DNA of 64,000 nucleotides from the NCBI GenBank assembly GCA_947502885.1, contig CANNBP010000017.1:81424-145423 (forward strand), in the 5' to 3' direction. The DNA comes from an uncultured Aquimarina sp. (lineage in GTDB: Bacteria; Bacteroidota; Bacteroidia; Flavobacteriales; Flavobacteriaceae). Positions 47,173 through 56,405 of the stretch are shown here, piece by piece; within the stretch, counting starts at the first letter, position 1, and every line of letters starts with the position of its first letter. Both the position numbers and the translations under genes were made by a program. A model generated the notes under the pieces. It did no database searches. It worked only from the letters and a program-made list of their open reading frames with translations, and was not told the origin of the DNA.

Positions 47173-47871
47173 CTAATCTCCGTTATACCATAATCCCTCT
47201 ATCATTGGTTTTTCGAAAGCGACTTCTTTGAAGTTAAACCAACCTATTAAACCAAATTCCGTTTTAATTAATACTTTTTCTAGCTCATTGAGTTCCCCGC
47301 CTGTTTGCCCCATTAGCACTTCAATTTCATAGCCCTCTGGTAAATATGCTACTTTTTTTAAAAACTTATCTGTTTGATAAATCTGTATAGGAAAGTTTAA
47401 TGCTCCTTTTAGATCTATATAATAAAAGGGTTGGGGCACTTCTGAATATTCGTTATTTACAAATTGAAATTTTCTTTTTTTGTCAAAATAAGAGTTTGCA
47501 TTACCTTCTATGTAAAGCGTTTTACCTTTAAAGTGTAAAGTAGTTCCAGCTTCTTCTAGGATTGTTTTATTATTATAAACAGCAATGAATGTGGGATCAT
47601 CACTTGGGGATTCTGTATAATGAAATTCAATTTTGGTTTTGTCCTTTAATTCCCAAAAACCAATAAGAGTAGTTGGATCATCATACTTATGGCAATCCAT
47701 TGAGTCAGTACAATCTTTGTTTATGAGTTGAAACTTTAAAGCTTTTTTTAGACCAAATTTTCCGCCAAGGTAACTAGATTTAATATCAATATATTCTAGA
47801 TCCGGAAAACTGAATTGCCCAAAAGTTAAATTAGAGATTAGTAAAACTAAAGCAGTTATTTTTTTCATCAT
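47173..47871 (-). CDS. Secreted hypothetical protein flanked by element remnants
   Basis: 232 residues with signal peptide MMKKITALVLLISNLTFGQ. The mature part contains LIGFWELKDKTKIEFHYTES and a C-terminal IEVLMGQTGGELNELEKVLI, which might be an SH3-like strand region; no family is assigned. Both sides carry half-copies of the 338-bp palindromic element, so it may be an old cassette outside the main array. Confidence 0.65.
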   Translation of the reverse strand: MMKKITALVLLISNLTFGQFSFPDLEYIDIKSSYLGGKFGLKKALKFQLINKDCTDSMDCHKYDDPTTLIGFWELKDKTKIEFHYTESPSDDPTFIAVYNNKTILEEAGTTLHFKGKTLYIEGNANSYFDKKRKFQFVNNEYSEVPQPFYYIDLKGALNFPIQIYQTDKFLKKVAYLPEGYEIEVLMGQTGGELNELEKVLIKTEFGLIGWFNFKEVAFEKPMIEGLWYNGD

Positions 47872-47882
47872 TAGTACTCACA

Positions 47883-47963
47883 AGGTTATACACTTTTCAA
47901 ATATAAGCGTTTATACGTGTTTGCAAACGTATTCTAAGCGATTATGATATGGTTTGGTTTAGC
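47883..47963. repeat. Remnant of the left end of the 338-bp cassette element
   Basis: GTTATACAC..TTTCAAATATAAGCGTTTATA..GTTTGCAAACGTAT tracks the start of the element at 56010 (GTTATATACACACTTTC..., AAATGTTTATAAGCATTTG) with substitutions. Confidence 0.5.
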
Positions 47964-47970
47964 GTATGTA

Positions 47971-48024
47971 AAAAGGCGGTAACATACACAAAGTTATCTA
48001 TTTGTGTATGTTACCGCCTTTTTT
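47971..48024. terminator. Strong bidirectional terminator
   Basis: Perfect stem of about 20 bp (AAGGCGGTAACATACACAAA and its complement) with an 8-nt loop and T-runs on both strands. On the minus strand it ends the glycine-rich protein transcript. Confidence 0.92.
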
Positions 48025-48082
48025 ACTATATATGCTTTCTTAACGAAGTTCTAATGCATAAACGGGTTTAAGGGAAAGAATC

Positions 48083-49174
48083 CTACCAGAAATAATATTC
48101 TATCAATACCATACCCGGATTACCAACATCAGAATTAACTTCAAAAATGTCTATACCATCGCTTCCTGATCCAAAAGTACCAAAGGGTCCGACTTTACCA
48201 CTTTTATCATCGCCACCCGAAAGACAAGAACCACAACCACCGGCACCACCTGTTGCGGTTACCAATGCGTCAACAGAACTAGTGCCTCCTTGATTTCCAG
48301 GGCATCCATTGATCCATGGGATTGAGCAAGTAGCAGGAGCACCGCCAGCACCTACGGTAACGGCCAATGTAGCCCCTGGAGTAACCGGTACAATTTGATT
48401 TCTTACGTAGTTTCCTGGCTCACCACCAGCACCAAACTCTCCTCCCGGACCTCGAGATCCCCCAGATCCACCACCACCAATCATGGTCACACGAATCGAG
48501 GTTACATCATTAGGTACAGTAAATGTACCGCTGGTTTTAAAAAGTTCACGCTCAAGAGCAACAACGGTTGTCAGACTTGATAGGTCGGTCGTAATGGTGC
48601 CTCCTGCATCTGTGATTTCAAGATCTGTACCGTTAAGAGCAACGCTGGTATTTAATTCATTAGTAGCAGAACCGTCGCTTAGGTCAGAGATTTGACTTTC
48701 TGTAATGCTAATCCCAGTAGACTTATCCCAAGCTGTAAAAGTAGGGTCTGTTTCGTTTAAGGGGCCTGTTATGTTTTCTGCGGTTTTGGCATGTAGTGCA
48801 TAGGGTACACTCATAAGTTGACTTGTACCAGTAATGGTATAATTGGTTCCTCCTTCGGGATCTGTTTCGGTTTTTATAAAATAAGGTCCGGCACTCCAAT
48901 CGATGGTCGTAAAATCATCTGAGGTTGTACCCGTACCAATTTCTAAACTTACCAGACCATTAGTGTTGGTAGTGGGGGTGTGGGTTTCTGTATATACAGA
49001 GGATCCGCTCACTGTACTTTGCAAAATACTTATTTGCATGCCTACTTCTTGATTGGCTACAAGAGCATTATCGGCATCTCTTACGACGGCCTGATAACTC
49101 ATTTTTTCTGGACTTTGAGCCCATGACATTGTGGTTACTATAATTGCAAGTATTAGGGTAATTTTTTTCTTCAT
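48083..49174 (-). CDS. Secreted tail-fibre-like protein with glycine-rich C-terminus
   Basis: 363 residues with signal peptide (ends TTMSWAQ). The N-terminal MSYQAVVRDADNALVANQEV and MSVPYALHAKTAE blocks are common in Bacteroidota secreted tail-fibre-like proteins. From about 215, TSGTFTVPNDVTSIRVTMIG starts a glycine-rich domain with Cys pairs and GGGGSGG-type loops, as in phage-receptor or egg-shell-like proteins. Cotranscribed with the T9SS protein 13 nt upstream. Confidence 0.8.
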   Translation of the reverse strand: MKKKITLILAIIVTTMSWAQSPEKMSYQAVVRDADNALVANQEVGMQISILQSTVSGSSVYTETHTPTTNTNGLVSLEIGTGTTSDDFTTIDWSAGPYFIKTETDPEGGTNYTITGTSQLMSVPYALHAKTAENITGPLNETDPTFTAWDKSTGISITESQISDLSDGSATNELNTSVALNGTDLEITDAGGTITTDLSSLTTVVALERELFKTSGTFTVPNDVTSIRVTMIGGGGSGGSRGPGGEFGAGGEPGNYVRNQIVPVTPGATLAVTVGAGGAPATCSIPWINGCPGNQGGTSSVDALVTATGGAGGCGSCLSGGDDKSGKVGPFGTFGSGSDGIDIFEVNSDVGNPGMVLIEYYFW

Positions 49175-49187
49175 GCTTTGGTTGGTA

Positions 49188-49667
49188 TTACTTCTTTATT
49201 ATTTTAAATTTTGTGACTTTTCTATCTCCTATTAGTATTTCCATAAAATAGGTGGCATTGGGCAGATTACTAGTATTGATAGCGGTGTTTTTTGTAGCGA
49301 TTATGCTCTTTATTACCACTTTACCTTGTGCATCATACAATTGATAGCTTAATGCCGCAGAGGTATTTTGTACTTGTAGGTTAAGTATATCTGTTGTGGG
49401 ATTAGGATAAGCAGCATACGAAACGTTTATAGTGGTGTCATCATTCTCACCAATATTATAAATTTCATAAGATTGTTGTACCCCTTGAGTTAGGTTTGCG
49501 CCATTTCCGGTATGGGAGGTATAAACAACCTGTCCCAGGCTGTAACTAGTGGTGCCTCCTGTACCGGTGGCTTCACCACCGGTGGTGATGAGACTTTCTT
49601 GTGCATGTAGTCCTCCTAGTCCCAGAAGGAGAAACACTGCACGAATCATATTCTTTTTTTGTTTCAT
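49188..49667 (-). CDS. T9SS type A sorting-domain protein
   Basis: 159 residues with signal peptide (ends LHAQ). A short GG-rich segment (TTGGEATGTGGTTSYSLGQV) is followed by LTQGVQQSYEI and a type A sorting domain (AAYPNPTTDILNLQVQ...VTKFKIIKK). Such small proteins often precede tail-fibre-like genes in this phylum. First gene of a two-gene operon. Confidence 0.85.
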   Translation of the reverse strand: MKQKKNMIRAVFLLLGLGGLHAQESLITTGGEATGTGGTTSYSLGQVVYTSHTGNGANLTQGVQQSYEIYNIGENDDTTINVSYAAYPNPTTDILNLQVQNTSAALSYQLYDAQGKVVIKSIIATKNTAINTSNLPNATYFMEILIGDRKVTKFKIIKK

Positions 49668-50372
49668 AAGCTATTTATATTTGATCCACATTGTGGAGTT
49701 AATTCTATATGGCATGTCTCCAGATATGTATCCTTATTTTCTTTAGGATATCTCAAGAATATATTGTGGAGTAGTTGACAATTTTATGCAAGGTTTGGTT
49801 TTATGAAGGTAACCTTGGGATGGATACTTTTTTTTGAAGAAAGCTTGGTTTAGAAGCTCGATTAAGGTGGGGGGTATGTATAACTGTCATTGTTTTTTTT
49901 GGTATAGTGTTGATTATTAGTTTTTTATTTAAAAATCAGTATGAGTAAGTAGTATTAATTACAACCAAAGTAATAAAACAGAAAGAAATTTCCGATTAAA
50001 AAAACTAAAAAATAATTAGTTATAACGATTATAAATCAATTAAATACGATAAAATGAAGCTATGTGAGCCAGATTTATTTTTATAAGAAATATAGATTTA
50101 CTATTTGCAGCGTACTATTGTAAGGGTATCGATGGTACTATAACCATAATCTGTTAAGTATAGAAATAGTAGAGGTTAAGTTTTATCCATTCCCAGCACT
50201 TTTTATAGTCTAGGATCAATACATGGGCGAATAGGGTGTTGTGTTATGAGTTTTTTCTGATCTAGAATTACCGCCTTTTGATATGTGCAGGATAAGCTGT
50301 ATTTAAGGGTAACAGAGCTTTTATTTTGTCATTGGGCTTAAGACAGAAAGGATACCCTAGCCCCTTACCGCT

Positions 50373-50388
50373 ATGGGGGTACCCCCAT
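50373..50388. repeat. Perfect 16-bp palindrome
   Basis: ATGGGGGTACCCCCAT reads the same on both strands. It stands in a GC-rich island. Confidence 0.85.
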
Positions 50389-50397
50389 GCAGTACTA

Positions 50398-50602
50398 CTT
50401 CGATGGATCACTTTGGTACTTCGAGCTGATATTTTGAGGCATGTTAGCCCTCGAATAGGTACTTCGATGGATCGATTTGATCCATATATGAGATACTTTA
50501 CGGCCTCGAAGGCTTTGCAGAAGGCTTAGAAGCGATCATTTTTGGGGTTACAACTACTATTTTGATCCATCGAAGTACCAAAGTATCAGCTCGAAGCACC
50601 TC
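50398..50602. repeat. Shuffled inverted repeats (TTCGATGGATC / GGTACTTCGAGCTGAT)
   Basis: Blocks TTCGATGGATC, ACTTTGGTACT and TTCGAGCTGAT occur at about 50400-50431. Their reverse complements recur at about 50563-50596, but in a different order. A further copy of ACTTCGATGGATC is at 50461. The mosaic suggests a dispersed intergenic repeat family. Confidence 0.65.
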
Positions 50603-50717
50603 GATAAGGGGTTACCCCTATAGATTTGACCCTTCAAAGTGTTTAAATATATCCTATAAGGCTTGGGATATCGCTAATACTCTGTGTTCTATCTGTATTA
50701 CCCCTTATGGTGATGAT

Positions 50718-51020
50718 CTACAACTCGATAAGGTATTTTAAGCGGTTGTAGCAATCTTTTGCCAGCGGGCGTAGGGTATCGCCATTGGCGGTGATCTCAT
50801 AATCGGTAGCCATACTCATAAAAGCGGCATAGGTTTCTGCGAGGTAGTCGTTTCTTTTTTCGTGAGTGATCTGCATAAGCTGGTAGATGATGTCTAATAG
50901 ATGCAGATGGTGCATGGCAGTAGCAGAAACCCCCAATCGTTCTAACCCATAAAGCAACTGACAATGCCTAAGATCTTGTTGTATCAAATCGATGATGAGG
51001 TGTTCGTTGACAGCATGCAT
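50718..51020 (-). CDS. Small helical hypothetical protein
   Basis: 100 residues, predicted mostly helical, with HLIIDLIQQDLRHCQLLYGL and MHHLHLLDIIYQLMQI. Codon use is less AT-rich than the neighbours, like the repeat island beside it. No family recognised; it could be part of a small mobile or repeat-associated unit. Confidence 0.6.
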   Translation of the reverse strand: MHAVNEHLIIDLIQQDLRHCQLLYGLERLGVSATAMHHLHLLDIIYQLMQITHEKRNDYLAETYAAFMSMATDYEITANGDTLRPLAKDCYNRLKYLIEL

Positions 51021-51154
51021 ACTATTGGTATTTTGATTCTAAACAAATATCTACGAATCTGATGAGAATGCTGTCATATAAAAAGCTGACAGAGGGTGTT
51101 TTTCTTGAAATTGAGAAAGTCCTAGAGGTTTCTTTGTCGGAGTTGGTTAGGTTT

Positions 51155-51217
51155 TAACGTCTCGGGTATGGTGTCTCGTAGCTGACGATAGGAAACTATG
51201 CACTATACCCATTGTTG
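51155..51217. repeat. Cassette element E1 (63 bp, minimal form)
   Basis: Starts TAACGTC and ends CATTGTTG; arms GGGTATGGTG and CACTATACCC pair. The shortest copy, it shows the core of the element family without internal sequence. Left-most element of the array. Confidence 0.75.
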
Positions 51218-51222
51218 GCGCA

Positions 51223-52299
51223 TTAGTTTTTATTATTCACACATTTTATATAATCCTTTTTAGCTTTTTCAAATTCAGGAATAAACTTTTGCTTGAAACT
51301 AACCTTCGGATATCGTTTGTCAATTTTAATTAGAAAATCATCAAATTCTGGTAAATCAAAGTTATAATATAATTTTCCATTAAACTTTGGCATTTTTGTC
51401 AGAAATAAGTCAGCACGAAAGCAGTTCTCTGGAAAATTAGTTGATGAATATCCAGACATTTGATTTCCTAAATGTCTCATTGCACATAAGAATAATATTG
51501 AACTTTCTTGTTTGTTTAATCCCAATTTTTCAAAGTCGATATTCTTTTCGTAAGGTTTTATATTTCTTTGATTATTTAATATACTTGTAAAAATCGTTTT
51601 ATAATAAAATGCAAGCATTTCATTCTTTTCAGGATTTTCGTCTAAAGTTTTTGATATTACTTGCTCAATGGAAAGTTTGTCAGTTCTACGATTGAAAGAA
51701 TTCCATTTTAGCTTTATGTCAAGATAGTGTGCGAATAAAAAGTCAGAACTTGGAACTTTAAGAAAATTATCAGAAAGTATTTCTTTATTCCGTTTTGCTA
51801 ATTGCGAATAGAATGCATTTATTTCATTAAACTTTGGTAATTCTGCTTTTTCAAATGTCTGTTGGTTCCATTTGGCTTTAACGTAATCAACAAAATCTGA
51901 GTCAAATTGAGATTCGGTTTGTTTGGTTGTTTTTGGTTTTTTCAATTCCATACTGAATCCTTTTTTGAAAGCTCGTTTTTCAGGTTTACTGAGTTTTCTT
52001 TGTTTAATGTCTTCCCATAATTTAATAGATTCTTTTAATGAAAACTTTTCAGTTTGTTTGATAGCTTGTGCCCAAAGTAAAATTCCGAAGTCTTTTCTAT
52101 TGTATAATATGTTTCCAAGACGATAGAATGGGGCTTCATCATCTTTCATCTTTAATTCAAAATCAAGTTTTCCATCTATTGTTTCCGCTCGAAAATATTC
52201 AAGAACAATCTTCTTATTTTGATTATAAATACTCTGTTCTTCTTGTCCAAAAGCCAAAAAGGATATTATGAGAAAAAATACTATTAGAAATTTATTCAT
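51223..52299 (-). CDS. Cassette gene: secreted hypothetical protein
   Basis: 358 residues with signal peptide MNKFLIVFFLIISFLAFGQ. Mature protein is Lys/Phe-rich and helical, for example SGYSSTNFPENCFRADLFLT near the end. No family recognised. It lies between elements E1 and E2 and its stop is 5 nt after E1, as in a cassette. Confidence 0.7.
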   Translation of the reverse strand: MNKFLIVFFLIISFLAFGQEEQSIYNQNKKIVLEYFRAETIDGKLDFELKMKDDEAPFYRLGNILYNRKDFGILLWAQAIKQTEKFSLKESIKLWEDIKQRKLSKPEKRAFKKGFSMELKKPKTTKQTESQFDSDFVDYVKAKWNQQTFEKAELPKFNEINAFYSQLAKRNKEILSDNFLKVPSSDFLFAHYLDIKLKWNSFNRRTDKLSIEQVISKTLDENPEKNEMLAFYYKTIFTSILNNQRNIKPYEKNIDFEKLGLNKQESSILFLCAMRHLGNQMSGYSSTNFPENCFRADLFLTKMPKFNGKLYYNFDLPEFDDFLIKIDKRYPKVSFKQKFIPEFEKAKKDYIKCVNNKN

Positions 52300-52314
52300 T
52301 TTTCAAATTAATGC

Positions 52315-52438
52315 TAACGGTCCCGTATAAGAATAGTAGCGGATTTTATGCACTTACTTTTCGGTTAAACACAGACCTTTTTTATATTTACTTACTTTCG
52401 TTTTAGCGATTAAACCGCTATTGTTTTTTACATTGTTA
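52315..52438. repeat. Cassette element E2 (124 bp)
   Basis: TAACGGTCCCGTATAAG...TTTACATTGTTA; arms meet at AGCGG/CCGCT. It shares internal text with E5 and E7 (TTAAACACAGACC-like segment). Confidence 0.8.
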
Positions 52439-52448
52439 CCCAACGTTA

Positions 52449-53306
52449 TTATTGGTTTCCTTCGGCTGTTTTATTTGGTTTAAAAAAATCATAATTTACA
52501 CTAAAACTAATCCAAGGTTTGTCATTGTATTTAAATCCACTACCTAAATCCCCAAAACCTTTGTCCCATCCAACTATAAAACCGGGTGAAACTGCTCCGA
52601 ACTTAAACGAAAGTCCCAATCCATAAGTCAATCCAGTTCCATTTTCCAATTTATCAGCATCCATAATATTTTCATTGTTTGCAGAGTTATAGTTTAACGA
52701 AGTAACTCCAGCAAAGCCAAATGGGGCAACATAAAATTGTTTTTCAGAAGATACTCTCCATTTCCAACCAATGAAAGGTGCAATATTGAAATCTCCATCT
52801 ATTATAGTTTCTGGTGCATTTCCGACTTTCAGGCGATATTTAAAAGGTGCTGTAAGTAAGCCAGAGAATACGTCATTTGCATATTTATAATATTCAGGAT
52901 TAGTATTATTTTCTATATCATCAACTTTAATCCAGAAATTCTGGTCATAATCAGGTTCGTTAACTGTTTTTCCTGCTCTAGGATAAACTTTAGAACCATC
53001 TGCTAATATTTTTACAATATTTTGTTCTTGCTTTTTGCTATTTCCAGGAATTGTGATGAGTTGATATTTTGTGCCATTTAAATCTTTTTCGGGAAAATCA
53101 ACTTTTCTAAAATATACTTGATAATTTATTTTTCGGTAATCTTTCAAATTTGGACTTAAATCTTTGTCAGCATAAATCAAATAGTCATTTCCGTTTTTTT
53201 TAATTCTTAAACCTAAAGGTTTATCAAGATTGTCAGTTTCTGTTTGTCCAAAAACAAATGTTGACATAAATAGTACTAGAAATGTTAAGGGTAGTAATTT
53301 TTTCAT
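52449..53306 (-). CDS. Cassette gene: secreted beta-barrel-like protein
   Basis: 285 residues with signal peptide (ends STFVFGQ). The C-terminal half alternates Gly and aromatic strands (FGFAGVTSLNYNSAN, GLTYGLGLSFKFGAVSPGFI, WISFSVNYDFF), suggesting an outer-membrane barrel. The N-terminal part is of unknown fold. Flanked by a 14-nt inverted pair matching at 12 positions (52435-52448 and 53318-53331). Confidence 0.68.
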   Translation of the reverse strand: MKKLLPLTFLVLFMSTFVFGQTETDNLDKPLGLRIKKNGNDYLIYADKDLSPNLKDYRKINYQVYFRKVDFPEKDLNGTKYQLITIPGNSKKQEQNIVKILADGSKVYPRAGKTVNEPDYDQNFWIKVDDIENNTNPEYYKYANDVFSGLLTAPFKYRLKVGNAPETIIDGDFNIAPFIGWKWRVSSEKQFYVAPFGFAGVTSLNYNSANNENIMDADKLENGTGLTYGLGLSFKFGAVSPGFIVGWDKGFGDLGSGFKYNDKPWISFSVNYDFFKPNKTAEGNQ

Positions 53307-53327
53307 TGGTTTGGTTTTAATGTTGAG

Positions 53328-53492
53328 TAACGTTTAATATATGTGTCGTAGCAGAGCAAAATGTTACCCTGATTTTTGGTTTTTCCGCGCATTGGTTGCT
53401 AACTTTCACTTTCTGCAAGCATTGCGCCTAACCAAAAATACAACAACCATTCGATCTAGCACTAAGCTGCTATGATCACATATATAGTGTTG
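53328..53492. repeat. Cassette element E3 (165 bp)
   Basis: TAACGTTTAATATATG...CATATATAGTGTTG. Outer arms pair through GTAGCAG/CTGCTATG. Its interior (AAAATGTTACC, GCATTGCGCC, CCATTCGAT) is shared with E11. Confidence 0.85.
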
Positions 53493-53500
53493 TAAAACGT

Positions 53501-53938
53501 TTATTTATTTAATTTAAACTTTGTCAAATCAGTTAGAAATCCATTTTTTTTAAAGAATTCTAATAACGTTCCATTTTCATTAACAAAGGTTTTTTTGTTT
53601 CTAACTGAATAACCTTGATCAATTGTAGTATTTATATAAATAGTGTCAATTTTGTTGGATTTATAAACAATTGAATATTCGGGATTCAAAAAAGGTTTAC
53701 TCTTAAATTTTTCCATTTTTAATTCAGAGATAATTTGTTCTAATTCCAAGGAACCTCGCTTTTTTAATTTTATAGAGTCAATATCACCATTATTTTTGAA
53801 ATCCCAGAATGTAGATTCCGTAACATCAAATGCACGGTCAACTGATCCATTACATTTATAAATCGTAATTTCTTTTCCGTCATTTTCACAGGAATAGAGT
53901 ATTAGAATTGAAAATATAATAAGCGTCCATTTTTTCAT
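53501..53938 (-). CDS. Cassette gene: small lipoprotein
   Basis: 145 residues; lipobox ILYSC at Cys17. The rest is Lys-rich with alternating strands. No family recognised. Terminal inverted flanks GTTGTAAAAC (53489-53498) and GTTTTACAAC (53962-53971) are perfect. Confidence 0.7.
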   Translation of the reverse strand: MKKWTLIIFSILILYSCENDGKEITIYKCNGSVDRAFDVTESTFWDFKNNGDIDSIKLKKRGSLELEQIISELKMEKFKSKPFLNPEYSIVYKSNKIDTIYINTTIDQGYSVRNKKTFVNENGTLLEFFKKNGFLTDLTKFKLNK

Positions 53939-53967
53939 TCTACATTCAATATTTGCTCAATGTTTTA

Positions 53968-54156
53968 CAACGTTTAGTATATGGCAAGTAGGGCAGTAGA
54001 AAGCGATAAACTTTTAAGTTTGCACTGAGCCAAAACGTTGTATTTTGTTTTTAATTTATTCATTCTTAAAAGCCAAATCAACGATTTGGCGGTGTTGGTA
54101 AATAGCAATGAACTTTCGTAAACTACCGAACGCCCTATTTGCTATATACAGTGTTA
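53968..54156. repeat. Cassette element E4 (189 bp)
   Basis: CAACGTTTAGTATATGGCAA...TTGCTATATACAGTGTTA; arms GTAGGGC/GCCCTA. Interior shares AAGCCAAATC..GATTTGGCGG with E10. Confidence 0.88.
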
Positions 54157-54804
54157 CCAACTTTTTTCTATTTTTTCTTTTAATTCAGGAGTTAACTTTT
54201 GAAGCTCTGAGATTAAAGAAATCATTTTATCAACTCTTTTTCGAGCAGTATTCGGGTCATTATATTTTCCTTTTATTGACTTAAGGAATTTCGTTAATCG
54301 AATCACATATTCTTCCAATTGAGATATTTGATTATTTGCACATAAATATTTAATCAAATCAAAACTACTTTGGAGGCTATCTTGTGATGTCATGAAATCA
54401 ATACATTCTTTTTCAGTTTCATGACTATTAAAAAAAGGTATTAATTCTGATTTTATTACTTTTTCAAGTTTTATGACAATTGGTTCTGTTTGTGTGTCGT
54501 TTGTAATATCAAATTGGTCGTTGTCATATTCATTAGTCACTCGATTAATACTGAACCTGTAATCAGCGTAAACTTCGGATTTCAAATCTCTCGTTTCGGA
54601 TTTCATTCCATTAATTAAGATTCCACATCTGAAATAAAAGCGAAGTTGTTCATGAGAGTTTCCATGACTTAATTGAAGTGTGACCACTTGTTGAGTTTCG
54701 TCAAGTTTTTTGATAAAGTGATTTCCTGACTTTTTAAACCCAGCATCTTTAAGAGGCGGATGAATTGCAGTTTTCACTATTTCTTTGAACTTGTCTTTTA
54801 TCAT
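54154..54804 (-). CDS. Cassette gene: DUF4304 protein
   Basis: 216 residues, cytosolic. PLKDAGFKKSGNHFIKKLDE and QVVTLQLSHGNSHEQLRFYF resemble DUF4304 proteins, frequent among polymorphic-toxin immunity and defence-associated genes. Its last codons are ...AGT TGG TAA, where GGTAAC belongs to element E4: the element supplies the stop. Flanks GTTACCAAC (54153-54161) and GTTGGTAAC (54817-54825) are perfect. Confidence 0.75.
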   Translation of the reverse strand: MIKDKFKEIVKTAIHPPLKDAGFKKSGNHFIKKLDETQQVVTLQLSHGNSHEQLRFYFRCGILINGMKSETRDLKSEVYADYRFSINRVTNEYDNDQFDITNDTQTEPIVIKLEKVIKSELIPFFNSHETEKECIDFMTSQDSLQSSFDLIKYLCANNQISQLEEYVIRLTKFLKSIKGKYNDPNTARKRVDKMISLISELQKLTPELKEKIEKSW

Positions 54805-54821
54805 ATTAGTCTAATTGTTGG

Positions 54822-55008
54822 TAACGTCTCGTATAAGAAACGTAGGGCAGATGATAATCCATACGTTTCGCATTGGTACTAAACCAAATATAAATATTTT
54901 GCTTTTATCATTTTTCGTAAATGCCAAATTTTATAGTTGGCGACTTTGCAAATAAACGCAGACTTTTTGATTAGGCCCAAAAGCCCTATGTTTTCTTATA
55001 CATTGTTA
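54822..55008. repeat. Cassette element E5 (187 bp)
   Basis: TAACGTCTCGTATAAGAAA...TTTCTTATACATTGTTA; arms GTAGGGC/GCCCTATG. Very similar to E7 through the interior (AAACCAAATATAAATATTTT, GCAAATAAACGCAGAC). Confidence 0.9.
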
Positions 55009-55937
55009 GCCACAGTTATTTTAACTTTTGGTTCAGTTTCTATTTTAATTTCCTTTCCAATAGGAATTGAAATAATAGGCAAAATATGTCCAAAATTACA
55101 GTTAGCAATTATTGGAATATTTATATTAGGAAGCAATTTATCAAATACAGCTTTTAATTCATCAAAAACTACCTCGCATTTACTATGGAATGCACCAATA
55201 AGAATTCCGTTTAATTGATTAAAATCCTTTTGTAATTTTAATGATTGTAATATTCTTTCAAAAATATTTAAAGAATTTGTTTCATCCAATTCATTCATTT
55301 CAAGAAGTAGGATTTTATTTTTTAGATTAGGGAAATATTCTGTTCCTTGTAATAGGTTAAAAGTTGGTATATGACCTCCAATTACAATTCCATTTGTATT
55401 TCCATTTTGTATTATCCAATAATCATTTTCCCTTAATGTATCCTTATTTTTGTCGTTATAGTCAATAATTTGAGTTGAATTTAGAAAGTTATATTCCTTG
55501 GAATTATCTAATGATTTTTTAAAGAAGTCGATTACAAAATTTCTTTTAAATTCATTCAGAAAACTTATTAATAAAGGTCCGTAATAAGTAGGAATATTTG
55601 TTTTGGTATAGATGGCATTAAGTAAGACCGTAATATCCGAAAAGCCGAAAAAAGGCTTAGGGTTTTGTTTTATTAACTCATAATCTAGCTTGTCTACTAA
55701 GTTTATTGATAAAAAACCTCCAAATGAGCATAAAATAGTATCTGTGGATTTATCTAAAAAAGCATTATGGATTGCTTTAATTTTCAAATCAGTTTCATTT
55801 TTGTTTGATAACCAGTCATTTTCTAATTCGATTTCATATCCTTCTTTTTTGAAATATTCTTTTATTTTATCGAAATTATAGTCTGGAGCAATCTCAAATG
55901 AAGTAGAAGGTGATATTATTTTTATTTTCTTTTTCAA
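54996..55937 (-). CDS. Cassette gene: S66 (LD-carboxypeptidase/MccF-like) peptidase
   Basis: 313 residues, no signal peptide. The nucleophile motif FFGFSDIT has Ser100; LLLEMNELDETNSLNIF supplies the Glu and NFGHILPIISIP the His of the Ser-Glu-His triad. SPST near the start and GNTNGIVIGGHIPTFNLLQG are further S66 blocks. Cytosolic S66 enzymes recycle murein peptides or, as MccF, cleave microcin C-type antibiotics; a lone cassette gene fits a resistance role (inference). The final codons read GCT AAC AAT GTA TAA, all inside element E5. Confidence 0.88.
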   Translation of the reverse strand: MKKKIKIISPSTSFEIAPDYNFDKIKEYFKKEGYEIELENDWLSNKNETDLKIKAIHNAFLDKSTDTILCSFGGFLSINLVDKLDYELIKQNPKPFFGFSDITVLLNAIYTKTNIPTYYGPLLISFLNEFKRNFVIDFFKKSLDNSKEYNFLNSTQIIDYNDKNKDTLRENDYWIIQNGNTNGIVIGGHIPTFNLLQGTEYFPNLKNKILLLEMNELDETNSLNIFERILQSLKLQKDFNQLNGILIGAFHSKCEVVFDELKAVFDKLLPNINIPIIANCNFGHILPIISIPIGKEIKIETEPKVKITVANNV

Positions 55938-56009
55938 TTTAAAAATGAGTTTTTAATTTTAGGTAATATTTGAAACCTTATTTTTTAAGGAGATAGAAGC
56001 AATTGTGGC

Positions 56010-56347
56010 TAACAACGTTATATACACACTTTCTAAATACAAATGTTTATAAGCATTTGTAAATGTATAATAATCGATTATTATTCGTTTAGCAGACTAA
56101 AATACAATCTTGATCTAGAAAATACCTGATAATAAATCATAAAATAAGTCAAAAAGGGAAATTGCACCTTTTTGGGTGTGGTGATGTGGTGGTGTGATTT
56201 GGGGCCGATTGCTAGGGTTTGTGATCTATTTTGTATTATTAAGTGTGTACTAATATAAAAACATCAACATGAATTAGTAATACTATTAAAGTATCATGTT
56301 TTTAAAACCTAGTCTTGGGAAAAGGCTTTATATAGGATACTATGTTA
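56010..56347. repeat. Cassette element E6 (338 bp, long class)
   Basis: TAACAACGTTATATACACA...TAGGATACTATGTTA. Nearly the same as E8, at roughly nine of ten positions by eye. Different interior from the other elements but same TAAC/GTTA ends. It accounts for the gene-free stretch 55938-56405. Confidence 0.88.
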
Positions 56348-56405
56348 GTGGCTGGCTTTTCTTCTATTCGATTTAGATATTTCGCAGTATCCATTATTTA
56401 TATTC

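Larger units (their letters stand above)
49668..50717. other. Long intergenic region with a GC-richer repeat island
   Basis: No supported gene. The first 600 nt are AT-rich and featureless to me. From about 50320 the composition becomes clearly richer in G and C and shows mosaic direct and inverted repeats (see separate entries). The 67-codon plus-strand ORF at 50326-50529 consists of these repeats and is not called. Confidence 0.6.

Noticed and set aside
50326..50529. 67-codon plus-strand ORF in the GC-richer island
   Set aside because: Consists of the intergenic repeat blocks and has no RBS, family similarity or plausible protein composition.
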